Origin: Pseudomonas sp. RIT-562
GTDB lineage: Bacteria; Pseudomonadota; Gammaproteobacteria; Pseudomonadales; Pseudomonadaceae
Direction of reading: 5' to 3'
Assembly: GCF_026241895.1 (NCBI RefSeq)
Contig: NZ_JAPJIV010000027.1
Coordinates: 36,295-100,294 of the forward strand
Length of the DNA: 64,000 nucleotides
Shown one piece after another: positions 25,544 through 34,627 of this stretch (positions within the stretch are counted from its first letter, which is position 1; every line of letters begins with the position of its first letter). The notes beneath the pieces were generated by a model. It made no database searches and was not told the origin of the DNA. It saw nothing but the letters and a program-made list of their open reading frames with translations. Made by a program: the position numbers and the translations under genes.

Positions 25544-26350
25544 AAGTCAGCGTTTTCATTCCGGTGACTAGATATACGGAGAACAGTAAATGAATGACGA
25601 CCGAAATGAAGGGTGTTGCAGAAACACCACGAGTTCGTTTTTCCGGAAAGCGCACTATCTAGGCTCCCAATCAGACTTTTACGTGCGGGAGGTGCGGGGT
25701 ACAGCGGGCCGCTACACTATGAGGCGAATTTTGAGCTTCGAAAGGCACCATCTAGTGGCTTTGCTCAACGAAGAACAGGCCTGAAAGGTACTATTTCTTC
25801 TTTCGCTTGATACGCCTCCAGTCTTGATAGGTCGCAACGCGCTGAGCATCTGCGATTTGCTTCAACTCTGAAAACCGCGCCCACGTTTCTGCCCTTTTAT
25901 GCTTCCAGCGCCCGGACGCGCACATCCCTAGACTGGCGCTGCCGCAGGCGGAGCGTTGAAGGCTGCCACAACCGTCCAGCAGGTCGCTGAGAAGTCAGTA
26001 AAGGTTGGAGAACAGGCGCCCTGCCGACGTCCGCGTAACCTCGCTGACCCACACGCTCGGCCTACAGCGCGAATCTCTTAAGAAATCCGACGATGCGAAC
26101 GCCAAGTCTGAACAAAGTACGGCTGGGAACACTATCGCCGATTTACGGGCTCCCGGTCGAAAGCAGTAAATCAACGGGGTGCTCGATCAAGGAGAAAATT
26201 GCGCTTCGGAGATTGCCAATGGAAGAATGGCAAGGGTCAGGCTCACGTCTGCATACCGACCTGCGCCGAAGCTCTGGCGAAATACCGGAAGATTGACAGA
26301 AGCGCGTCACCTACAGTCGAATTGGCGACTTACCCCGCCGCCCGGAAGAG
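25544..26350. other. Decayed stretch, no supportable gene
   Basis: Two overlapping frames begin near 25590 and 25613; the second (HEFVFPESALSRLPIRLLRA) looks slightly protein-like but has no ribosome site. Nothing else can be assigned. Confidence 0.35.
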
Positions 26351-26626
26351 TCAGTGCTCTCTGCCACGAATAGCGGAAAAGTCGGCCCCGCCGGAGTCAT
26401 CGATGTCTTTCTCGACCAAGCGGAGATGGGGAGTCGCACAGCCATAAGCTTGCTCGTAACGCGCGGCCACGACGGCTGTCATTTCTTTTAGCCCGTGCGC
26501 AGCCTCTGCCAAATCCTGCAGAGCTTTCCTAAAATCCGAGACTGAGGGCGGAGGATCATTTTTGAGTTGGTCAAAGCAATTTTGCAGCAATGAATATTCG
26601 TCGGAGAGAAGATCTATATCGCGCAT
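26351..26626 (-). CDS. Small helical hypothetical protein, 91 aa
   Basis: ATG 26626 has an AGGTAGG ribosome site about six bases upstream. The sequence is a regular helical protein (DEYSLLQNCFDQLKND, then FRKALQDLAEAAHGLKEM). The family is not recognised. An overlapping frame (26571-26834, LHALVTASTDQVTLALISIV) could be a short upstream gene in the same transcript. Confidence 0.5.
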   Translation of the reverse strand: MRDIDLLSDEYSLLQNCFDQLKNDPPPSVSDFRKALQDLAEAAHGLKEMTAVVAARYEQAYGCATPHLRLVEKDIDDSGGADFSAIRGREH

Positions 26627-26834
26627 AAATACCTACCTGACATCCACTAAATCCAAAACCGACCATGCCTTCGGATAGGCGGGCCTCCAACGTCGAGATG
26701 TTTTTAACAATAGCAACGATTGAGATAAGTGCAAGTGTGACTTGATCAGTGGAGGCAGTTACGAGAGCATGGAGGTAATCAGAATGGGAAAGTTCACGTT
26801 TCGCGCTACTCGTCGCGGTGCCTGGATCCGACAA

Positions 26835-27539
26835 GCTGCTCCCGCGCGCCTGGCCCAGAAGCAGACCTACAACTTGGTGAGTGAGCGACAGGCTGCTATG
26901 ACTCGCTGTACGTTAAATAAAGCATTTTTTATGATCGTATTTTTCTTCATTCAAATTAACCTCAAGCGTCACCATGGTGGTGCTCGTGATCCGCGTGGCG
27001 GTCGGCAGCATGATGGGAAGAGGCTGGTGATGGCTTGCGGTGGATGCGCGGCCTACTGCGCAGAACAACAACGATTTCGAGATAAAATATGCCCATGCCA
27101 ATTAAAAGTCAGTCAATAACCACCTTCTCTCTCCGCCCCGGGAGCGCTACCAGCAACAGGCGGCGGACGCTCGCCAACCGCAGATCGCGCCTGCGGTCAG
27201 CCATGGAACGATAAGCGGCCTCATGCAACCTTGCGTGAAGAAAGGCTCGGCGCATGTCTTTTATAGCCTTTTAAAATGCGTCATGTGCGGATTGCTTCAA
27301 GCATGAAGTCAGAAGCTAGGCATCTTGGAGACCCTACTTCGTTCCATGCATCACCACAGCCTTCCTCCGCAAACGTTCCATAAGCGCCTCCATATCGCTT
27401 TTGCCAGACGTCCGTTCGTATCAAGGCTGTAGGTAAATACAATCTCTAACACTGCCCTTCAGCTAGATCCACACTCCAGCTGCATCGGGCTATCAGACCA
27501 TTAAAACGTGATATCGATGAGTAGCGTAGTCATCCTAAC
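26835..27539. other. No supportable gene
   Basis: The one long plus-strand frame, 26742-27119, has an implausible composition, and no ribosome site or family is visible. It is probably decayed DNA. Confidence 0.35.
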
Positions 27540-28106
27540 TTAGGGGCGTTCGTGACTCCCACGAACTGATACGCACCGCTTTGCTCCTTCCACCTCTCCA
27601 TTTCTCGGGTCTCGTTACGAGTCAAGGCATGGGTGACCAACAAATGGCACCGCTGCTCCAAGAAATACTGCATACCCGCTTCCGTTTTCAAGTCGTAGCC
27701 GGTGACATGTGTCTGGAAGAAAAGGTGCTTCGCGAGTATCGACTGTTGCTGAGGACAATACTAAGATTGCTCCAATTTCCTCCGTGCGTTAGCTTGAGAC
27801 GAGATTGCTGTGATGGCCTGCGCTGAATAAGCCCTTGACGTTAATTTTCATTGATACTTAGCCTCAGAGTTTCCTTCGTCGATAAGACATCATAGAGACC
27901 TGGCGCCGATTGCACAGCGGTTTCGAACTCGGAAAATCCAGTGCCAAAACTCTGTTAAATCGAGTCGTGACGTCCATTCCGGCCTTACTGCCCTACTCAT
28001 ATCACTGTTGTGGCTGGACATCATCTTCGTATAAGAGCACCAGGTGCAGTCATGTTCGGATTGCCTTTCAACCTCGGCGCGAATAATGTTTGCGCCATGA
28101 ATGTCC
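27540..28106 (-). pseudogene. Degraded copy of the GIY-YIG / Fic head-to-head module
   Basis: This stretch aligns along its whole length with 17030-17605. It contains the GIY-YIG coding DNA (ACGAACTGATACGCACCGCT near 27560), the shared upstream region (CTTCGTATAAGAGCACC and GGATTGCCTTTCAACC) and the first codons of the Fic-like gene (CATGAATGTC). The GIY-YIG frame is broken by several indels and stops. It proves that the two divergent genes moved or duplicated as a unit. Confidence 0.7.
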
Positions 28107-28331
28107 CGCGGTCGGGCCCAAACATCCATAAAATTAACACCTCTATCCACGGTAAGAGGTTGTCGCGCAGACGGCGAGCAATGGATATGCATGAGGGCCA
28201 TCAATGCATCGTTGCCCACGGTTTGCTCATCGCTCTGTAAAATTTTTTTCTCCCGACTCCAATACTGCATCGGATACATAGCGCGGTGTAACCTAACCAG
28301 ACTCGACGCAAGCTCTCCCCTGCCATGAGCA

Positions 28332-28890
28332 TTGAAGCTAAACTCATTCAACTCCAAACCATCCAAAACCTACTCGCGCCATAGCGCTACCTCTATTGCT
28401 TATCTCGAGGCAACGTGTGATGAGGTGGACGAGTCGGAGTCATCAAGACCACTTATAGTTACCCCCGAACAGACGGAAACGATAGAGATTGGCCTGGTAG
28501 TAATCGACTTGAAATCGCTTGGGATCGTCGATGAATTCCAGCGTTTCGTTCACCCTCAGATCAATCCCATCCTCACTTACTTCTGCAAGAAGCTCACATC
28601 CATCCAACAAGCGGACGTGGACAACGCAGGAACCTTTGTGGAGGTTGGCCAAGAGCTAGGAGCATTTATTGCGCGATATCCAAACGCTGCTTTGGCGTCG
28701 GAGGGGGGGTGATTACGATTCAAGGCAGCTTGTGCGAGACGCGGGATTTGCTGCGTGCCCTTCGCTACTCGAAGGCTTTTCCCATTTTGATGTCAGGAAA
28801 TGGCATGCAGCCTTATATGACAATCGACCGAAAGGACTTGAGCAAATTGTAGAGCCGTTGGGCTTAGTTTGGCTGGGTACCTATCATTGA
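28332..28890 (+). pseudogene. Frameshifted DEDDh 3'-5' exonuclease
   Basis: Two frames together give an ERI-1/KapD-like exonuclease. The first has AYLEATCDE (DLEAT box), ETIEIGLVVIDLKSLGIVDE, then PQINPILTYFCKKLTSIQQA; the second has GDYDSRQLVRDAGF and KGLEQIVEPLGLVWLGTYH. The frame changes in a seven-G run near 28705, and the last DEDDh motif (usually HRGIDDA) is missing after GTYH. The leading aspartate of the first motif is also altered. Clearly nonfunctional. The family trims RNA or DNA 3' ends. Confidence 0.75.
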
Positions 28891-28952
28891 GGTGGATAGA
28901 CGATAGGAAAATGTTGATTCCATCGCTAGGGAGATTCTTGTCTGACTACATT

Positions 28953-28982
28953 AGCCGGGCCCAAGTGGCCCGAAGATGCGAC
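28953..28982 (+). repeat. Dispersed hairpin repeat, copy 5, with a half copy
   Basis: AGCCGGGCCCAAGTGGCCCG followed by AAGATGCGAC, 63 bases after the exonuclease pseudogene. A half copy (AAAGGGCCCGAAGTAACCAC) follows immediately at 28986. Confidence 0.75.
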
Positions 28983-29060
28983 ACCAAAGGGCCCGAAGTA
29001 ACCACACCGATGGACGTGCAATGAATCTCAAGTCCAACGCCAGATTTCTGGGTCTATTGG

Positions 29061-29137
29061 CCAAATCCAAAATTCCAAATGTCCAAATGTCCAAATGTCC
29101 AAATATCCAAATATCCAAATATCCAAATATCCAAAAT
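29061..29137. repeat. Eight-base tandem repeat, (G/A)TCCAAAT
   Basis: Three units of GTCCAAAT are followed by three to four units of ATCCAAAT, with imperfect flanking units (CCAAATCC, AAAATTCC). All G units are on one side and all A units on the other, as expected from slippage spreading each variant. It lies just beyond the 3' end of the next gene and could vary in number between strains. Confidence 0.85.
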
Positions 29138-29152
29138 CATTTGGCCAGTCAA

Positions 29153-29764
29153 TCAATTGCCAGCATTGAACCATAAATATTTATCAAATACACGCTCCTG
29201 GAACCAGGTCGACGTAGTAACTGACACGACCTCCTCTGTACTACTCTCAAAAGCCATCGAAAAGTCCAGTACTGTCGTCAGCGCGGCACATGCTTCTTTA
29301 ATTTTCTTACTATTGTCTGAAAATGCAGTGAGCCACTGCTCCCGATACCCTTCATAGTTGTTGGCCGGCACTTTGTATCCGTTCCGGCTTAACCACTTCT
29401 TGGCTCGAGAATCGAAAATCACTACCGGACTTTTGTGTCGCAGCCATAGAAATTTCGACGCAGCAGAAACCGCATTTTTCCCATATCGTCGTTCAAACTC
29501 CTTGGCAAGGTTATTTACTATTTCACACACATTATTTTCGGCTATCTTACTACTATCTGACCTAACTAAGTCCAGCGCCCCTTGCAATCGAGCCTCGGTT
29601 TTATCTATAGGAAAGTTCCGGGTAACTTTGTAATACTTAGCAGCACTATGGAACGCGCTTAAACTGTCTTCCTCGTTGGAGGCGAATATACGCTCAGAAA
29701 GAGGGCTATCCCAAAAATGCCAGTCGTTCAGATACATCAATGCAAAATATTTAAAATTATCCAC
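29153..29764 (-). CDS. Hypothetical protein, possibly HhH glycosylase-like
   Basis: A 203-residue soluble protein. The central part AVSAASKFLWLRHKSPVVIF, followed by DSRAKKWL, resembles OGG-fold glycosylase-like proteins annotated near defence genes, but no HhH lysine or aspartate pair could be placed. The N-terminus (FKYFALMYLNDWHFWDSPL) is aromatic. The gene is AT-richer than its neighbours. No partner gene is evident. Function unknown; treat the fold suggestion as weak. Confidence 0.6.
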   Translation of the reverse strand: MDNFKYFALMYLNDWHFWDSPLSERIFASNEEDSLSAFHSAAKYYKVTRNFPIDKTEARLQGALDLVRSDSSKIAENNVCEIVNNLAKEFERRYGKNAVSAASKFLWLRHKSPVVIFDSRAKKWLSRNGYKVPANNYEGYREQWLTAFSDNSKKIKEACAALTTVLDFSMAFESSTEEVVSVTTSTWFQERVFDKYLWFNAGN

Positions 29765-30200
29765 TGCTTTCTCTCATCACCACATTACCTAAGTAGAAGG
29801 CCCTCGGCCCCCACCCAGTCCACATAAGGTCTTAGCAGATTTCGCTATTGTTAAATGTAAAAGCGCAATCAATTCCCCCAGAGCATCCATTTTATTCTCG
29901 ATTCTGCACTTCTGGAGTCGCTGACTACGCCCCACGCGCATAGCGTTCCAATACTGGGAGGTGGCACCAAGACGCATCAAATGGCGGCCGACCGGGCTTT
30001 AGCCAAAAAGCGTGGCCCAACAACTGCCTTATGAGCACCATCAGCCCGCCTCTCATTGATCGACCGCCTCTAGGAAGGCTTATTGCAGATAAGCTAAAGG
30101 TAGCCAGGAAAAGACAAGTGCTATTTTATTTGCTTTCCAGTCCTCAAGCCAGCATTCATCTTGCCGATATACCACGCAATTCAGTGGATAAGGGTTACGT
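29765..30200. other. No supportable gene
   Basis: Short frames only. A minus frame at 29789-29980 ends in a helical stretch (LGELIALLHLTIAKSAKTLC) but has no ribosome site. The last part should contain the promoter of the 30201 gene. Confidence 0.35.
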
Positions 30201-31007
30201 GTGAAAGCTTTTCGAAAATTAGCGCTGGTTGTCGCTAGATGGGTTGGGATAGCTTGGAGATGTTTTTCTAGCACAAGCGTGCTGGGTGTGCTTACAGTTA
30301 TAGCGACAACAATGTCGGCATACGCCGCCTTTCTTTCTCTTCAAGCTACCCATAGCGCTACCAGCGTGGCCGAAGCTTCCCAAGCGTTTGCCCAGCAAAT
30401 CTATAGTGATCAGATAGCGATGGGGCGCCCATCCATATCCATTCTGTCCGGAGAAACATCGGTCTCTGAAGAACTAGAGAACTCATACTCTAGTCGAACA
30501 ACTAAAAAATACACTGCCTCCCTCATTTTGAAGAATTCAGGACTACGTGACACACAACGGGCTTGGGTCGCTTTGTCTAGTGCCGGCTCCAAGGTTTCAG
30601 TCGCTACCTTGCCGAAAGATACTGAATACAATGTGCCATTCGACATTAGCTGGGCATCAATCTCGGATTTAAGGCGGAGCTCGTGGTATGTCGCGATTGT
30701 GTACGAAGACAAAGTACCCGTCGAAGGCCCCGCTCCAAAATACTACTCTTCAAGTCCAGTGGTGCAGGAGCCAACACCACTTCGTGTAGTTTGCTCAGAT
30801 GTAGCCGTTTTCAAGATGACATCGTGGCCCAAAGATCCAGCTCATGACCCTTCAATCAGAACCCTTTCTTCCGGATCACCTGTTGCAGTCACGCGAATGG
30901 GTACAGACAAGGAAGGTTCTAATTGGGGTTCAGAGGATGATTTAGCCAGAAAAAGTGTCGTTGCAGCTATTAAAGATGCAAGGGCGTGTTTGGATAAGGT
31001 GTTTTGA
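30201..31007 (+). CDS. Membrane-anchored hypothetical protein
   Basis: A 268-residue protein starting at GTG 30201. The N-terminus is basic (KAFRKLALVVARWVGIAWR), followed by one membrane helix (SVLGVLTVIATTMSAYAAFL). The rest is beta-rich and should be outside the cytosol or at the membrane face (TASLILKNSGLRDTQRAWVA; FDISWASISDLRRSSWYVAI). It ends tail-to-tail, 32 bases from the Abi_C-like gene. I do not recognise the family. Confidence 0.55.
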   Translation: MKAFRKLALVVARWVGIAWRCFSSTSVLGVLTVIATTMSAYAAFLSLQATHSATSVAEASQAFAQQIYSDQIAMGRPSISILSGETSVSEELENSYSSRTTKKYTASLILKNSGLRDTQRAWVALSSAGSKVSVATLPKDTEYNVPFDISWASISDLRRSSWYVAIVYEDKVPVEGPAPKYYSSSPVVQEPTPLRVVCSDVAVFKMTSWPKDPAHDPSIRTLSSGSPVAVTRMGTDKEGSNWGSEDDLARKSVVAAIKDARACLDKVF

Positions 31008-31039
31008 AGGCGGCAAACCGCAGCTCCTTCGTTTCTGCA

Positions 31040-31957
31040 TCAGAGCGCTAGCGTTCTCAGCAGCAACGCAGACCATTTGATTGAGTCATAGACGAGCGCG
31101 GTGATGACCGGCTTTGTCCCGTGAACATCGCCCATATCGGATCTAAGCTTCTGCATCACATATGCAGCTTGGTTCAGCGAGCCTTCGATGTTGGCAGCAA
31201 GCGGCTTGTAGTCGGCTTCAGACCAGCCGATTTCCACTAGTTCTTGAACCAAGCGGTTCTTCACATTGAGTGCATCCACCGATCGCTTCACCCTCTCCTG
31301 GAATGAAGCTCTACCAGCATCCCCCAGGTTGTACCTGTCGTAGATGTTAGCGGTTACCGTGTCCAAGGCACCACAGGCGGCCGAAAGCGCCCCGCTTAAG
31401 TCTGCATCACGAAGTCTGCTGGATGCCTTTTGGATATCTACCCTAGCCTGTTCGGGGATTGACGCGAGCTCTGCAACGTCGAAGACCTCAACGGGAATCA
31501 AAGCTGTCCCAGAAAACTTCCATCCAACTCGGGAAAGCACGCGTCCCAGCTCTGCAACCACGTCATCCTTACGACGCATCATTTCCTCACAGCAGATTGA
31601 AACAAACGCACCACGGCGCGTTTCGTCCATCCTACCTACCTGCTTGTCGATCTCGCTCAATAGCTGAGACTTTGTCGCGCCATTTTGCTGCTTTTGCTCC
31701 AGATGCGCTAACAAGGACATGTCTATATCCCCATATCCAACGATCTGTTTGATGTCACCGAAGCTGAATTTTTCAGTGAGCGTTGAGCGAACAGGCGCCC
31801 AAGGGATCGTGCTGTTTGTTGTCATGTAAGTTCTCGACTGTTGGCTAACTTGAAGATTTCGGTGTTCAGCGATGTCGAAGTCTACGGCTATCCCTAGTAG
31901 GGCTTCGAGCGCAGACTCGAGGTCTAGGATGTCGAAGAGAGAGATTTGTCTAGCCAT
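31040..31957 (-). CDS. Abi_C-like abortive-infection-type protein
   Basis: The 305-residue protein has a C-terminal 120 residues that resemble the abortive infection C-terminal domain: DLSGALSAACGALDTVTANI, then NIEGSLNQAAYVMQKLRSDM followed by GDVHG, the LR-x-x-x-GD-x-HG signature. The N-terminal half has a small helical region (SLLAHLEQKQQNGATKSQL) and a central domain (RVLSRVGWKFSGTALIPVEV) usual for these proteins. ATG 31957 gives the longest form; ATG 31825 (MTTNSTIPWAPVRS) is a plausible alternative. Such proteins are found in phage-defence loci; the biochemical activity is not known. Confidence 0.6.
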   Translation of the reverse strand: MARQISLFDILDLESALEALLGIAVDFDIAEHRNLQVSQQSRTYMTTNSTIPWAPVRSTLTEKFSFGDIKQIVGYGDIDMSLLAHLEQKQQNGATKSQLLSEIDKQVGRMDETRRGAFVSICCEEMMRRKDDVVAELGRVLSRVGWKFSGTALIPVEVFDVAELASIPEQARVDIQKASSRLRDADLSGALSAACGALDTVTANIYDRYNLGDAGRASFQERVKRSVDALNVKNRLVQELVEIGWSEADYKPLAANIEGSLNQAAYVMQKLRSDMGDVHGTKPVITALVYDSIKWSALLLRTLAL

Positions 31958-32151
31958 CTCAACTGAGGTGGTAGACAGCAGGTCGATATCGCTGGCTTCT
32001 ATGTCCTCTCCCGGCAGACGGAGCCGAAAATCCTAGCGTTTACGAACCCGTAGGATGCTATGACTTTCCGGATCTCCTGTAGACGTGCTCATTGAAGCTT
32101 GGAATAGCGGACAGCCTCGTAACGCCGATGCGAAACAAAGTAGCTCCTAGA

Positions 32152-32180
32152 CGAGCCGGGCCTTAGGCCCGAAAACGCGA
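32152..32180 (+). repeat. Dispersed hairpin repeat, copy 6
   Basis: CGAGCCGGGCCTTAGGCCCG followed by AAAACGCGA, 178 bases past the 3' end of the truncated CD-NTase gene (minus strand). Same orientation as the other five. Confidence 0.7.
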
Positions 32181-32357
32181 TAGCAACAATCCATCTCAGA
32201 AGCCGTCTGGGATGAACAGGCGAGCTCATCCATCTCGTGCCTGCGACTGCCTGCAACCTCATCTCTGTCGCATTCTTGAGCCCTGGGCCGAAGACATGAG
32301 TACTACAAAAAACATGCTCCTAGCTGTGGGTGCTCGATCATGGACGAACTCCATGAC

Positions 32358-33431
32358 TCAGTGCTGAATCTCCACCACGAATTGGCCGCTACGGGCAGCA
32401 CAGTATTCACCCTTCACGATAAAGCACTCGATGGTGTGGGTGCCCGCATAACCTGCATGCTCCTCCTTCCATAGGCTTCCCATCTCAGTTGTGGAGCGCT
32501 CAAAGCCGCCTCGAAGATCTTTCACGCTTGCAGCCTCACGCCCAGTGTTTACCACCTGCCAATACACGGTGTATGGAGGTGTCACGTCTGTGGAAGCAAT
32601 GAACTCGAGAGTAGAACCTTTACGAATAGGCCGACCGCTTGACATGAGCAGGGTACGGAACCCGTTTAAGGATGACCTAGCTAAGATCGTAACCTTTCCA
32701 CCGAAGATTTTCGGCCACGTGGTCGGTTTGCGGTGTGGCGCATCAGCGAGCCTTTGAATCGGGTTTTTGCGCTGGGCTATCGACCTAACCACTGCGGATC
32801 TGCTCCTGGTCTGTGCTGCGCTCTCGACCAAAGTACGACCCATGCGAGGAGCAAGAATATCCATAACCGATTCCATGTCGCTCTGTTGCACAGCCTGGGA
32901 GAAATCCGACCTTGCCATCGCTAGCCAATCATAAAATCCCTGTTTTAGTTCAGGTTCGTACGCCCAACTGTCAGCAAAGTTTTCACGAGGGTTAGATGGG
33001 TTTTCAATCCAGAACACGCCATCCTTTTCTCGAATGCACCTATCCATTGAGCTTAGGATGGATAATAGTGCTCCACTGACTGAACCTTCCTGATTGTAAG
33101 CGTGGGCAGAAAGAGTGCTGATGATGATAGAGGACGGTCGGCCTTCCTCTACTTCTGAGAAGCACATATCGCGATGGCGTTTCAGCAATTGAATGGCGGC
33201 CTGTAAAGGCGTTTTAACTCGAAATGCGGGAATGTCTTCCACATCTGCCTTCGCCTGAGCCAGCATCATCGCCCGGCGCCGTTGGTCAAAAGCCGGCTTC
33301 ATCCGTGCATCGAACCAGTCAGCGTAGCCCCTTGGGTTACTAGAGGGCCAGTCAGCAGAACGGACTCGGTAGTTTTCGTGAGTGCGGTCAGTGATTGCTT
33401 TTTGCGTACAGGCTCCTAGCGCTACTAGCAA
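32358..33431 (-). pseudogene. Second CD-NTase lacking its catalytic half, with AGS-C sensor domain
   Basis: An open frame of 357 codons from TTG 33431. It begins inside a CD-NTase: AITDRTHENYRVRSADWPSS followed by NPRGYADWF, then the OAS-like helical part (TPLQAAIQLLKRHRDMCF; RPSSIIISTLSAHAYNQEG; DGVFWIENPSNPRENFADSW). It continues into the AGS-C sensor domain (PPYTVYWQVVNTGREAASVK; YAGTHTIECFIVKGEYCAAR). The GS and D-x-D nucleotidyltransferase motifs are missing; upstream codons stay open for about 20 residues but do not match the family. The AGS-C type differs from the 23471 cyclase, so it comes from a different CBASS. No effector gene is attached. Confidence 0.8.
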
Positions 33432-33490
33432 ACGTAAAGGTTCAACGACATGTTGAAGCTTGGCGCGAGCTCTAACGACACTTACGCTGA

Positions 33491-34627
33491 ATGACCGCTA
33501 ACACGCTTTCAGTCGGTTTGCTAAAAGCCTTCGAAAAAAACTACGACCCAGACCGCGAGGCACGGGCCGAGCAAAGTCGTGGAGAGTTTCTTGAGTCATT
33601 CCCCATCACGCGGCTGAATCGCCTCAAGTTGGATGACTATGTGATTGGTCTCCAACGCCCAACCTTCTGTGATCGGGTCGAAGTCAAAACCCGGCCTTGG
33701 GCGGTGATTCAGGGGTCGACGGCGATCAAATTCGGTATTTATTTCGGTGCAACAAAGAGCGATACATCCAAAGAGTATCGGTTCGCTAAAAAATTCGGTG
33801 ACGACTCAACCACCGCGTTCCGATCAGTCCGAGCCGCACTCGTGTCCCTCGTGCGTATGGGCAATGACCCTCAACTCGACTTCGCTGAAATCGATGCAAA
33901 CCCGCTTTCACAGATGTTCAAGGCAAAAATTCTGAGCCTTTATTTTCCCGACAGATTCATCAATGCCTGCAGCGCCGAGCACCTACAGATGATAGGGGTC
34001 GCGCTCGGTTTTGACCCCGACCTTCCTGCAAGCCAATACCAACACCTCATTGTTCATGCAAAGCTAGGTAATGCCACAACCCGTCCGTGGAGCAATCCCA
34101 AGTTCACGGCCTTCCTGTATCGAACGATTGTGCGTGCTGAGTCGGTGTCAGGATCAACCATCCACAAGCCGGCGAAGAAAAACCATCGCAAGGTCAATTT
34201 CGAAGACATTCAAGATCAGCGCGATCAGATCGGTAAGGCAGCAGAAGAGTTTGCTGTGACATGGGAGCGGCAACGTCTAGAGGGCGCAGGCCTTTCAGAT
34301 CTAATTGCAGCAATCGAGGATAGGCGAGATAAACCTGGCTACGGGTATGATTTCATGTCCCACACACACCATGGACGACCTCGTTACATTGAGGTGAAAT
34401 CGGTGGGCAAAATCCGTGGAGACAGCTACCGATTCTTTCTTTCAGAAAATGAGCGTTCGACCTCCGAAGCAGCCGAGTACGGAGACGACTACTTCTTTTA
34501 CCTGGTCTTCTTTGACGGCAAAGGAGCCCCTCAACATCTCAAATCTATTCTGGCGAGAAAGATGTATGAGCATTCCGAGATCTTGCCAGCATCCTATATC
34601 GTGCGATTTGATATCCAGCACGTCTGA
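33491..34627 (+). CDS. DUF3883 (NOV C-terminal-like) protein, possible nuclease
   Basis: A 378-residue protein. The C-terminal domain reads GYGYDFMSHTHHGRPRYIEV followed by KSVG, then YRFFLSENERSTS and DYFFYLVFFDGKG, the DUF3883 signature; D and E-V-K in this order resemble a PD-(D/E)xK nuclease core. The N-terminal half (RPWAVIQGSTAIKFGIYFG; SLYFPDRFINACSAEHLQM) resembles the DNA-modification-sensing parts of McrB-like restriction proteins. Such combinations are typical of restriction or defence genes. It diverges from the broken CD-NTase by 59 bases and seems intact. Confidence 0.7.
   Translation: MTANTLSVGLLKAFEKNYDPDREARAEQSRGEFLESFPITRLNRLKLDDYVIGLQRPTFCDRVEVKTRPWAVIQGSTAIKFGIYFGATKSDTSKEYRFAKKFGDDSTTAFRSVRAALVSLVRMGNDPQLDFAEIDANPLSQMFKAKILSLYFPDRFINACSAEHLQMIGVALGFDPDLPASQYQHLIVHAKLGNATTRPWSNPKFTAFLYRTIVRAESVSGSTIHKPAKKNHRKVNFEDIQDQRDQIGKAAEEFAVTWERQRLEGAGLSDLIAAIEDRRDKPGYGYDFMSHTHHGRPRYIEVKSVGKIRGDSYRFFLSENERSTSEAAEYGDDYFFYLVFFDGKGAPQHLKSILARKMYEHSEILPASYIVRFDIQHV

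Noticed and set aside
26742..27119. 125-codon plus-strand frame
   Set aside because: Unnatural composition, no ribosome site and no recognisable segment.
27890..28366. 158-codon minus-strand frame
   Set aside because: It runs through the degraded GIY-YIG/Fic module out of its original frame.
29061..29137. The CCAAAT repeat as an iteron-type origin
   Set aside because: Units are only eight bases, there is no replication initiator gene nearby and no DnaA box was seen.
13274..32180. The hairpin repeats as a CRISPR array
   Set aside because: Copies are separated by 1 to 9 kb of genes, not by short unique spacers, and no cas gene is present.
13274..32180. A firm call of an integron with attC sites
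   Set aside because: Core heptamers (RYYYAAC / GTTRRRY) are found near only some copies and no IntI-type integrase is in the window; kept as a hypothesis only.
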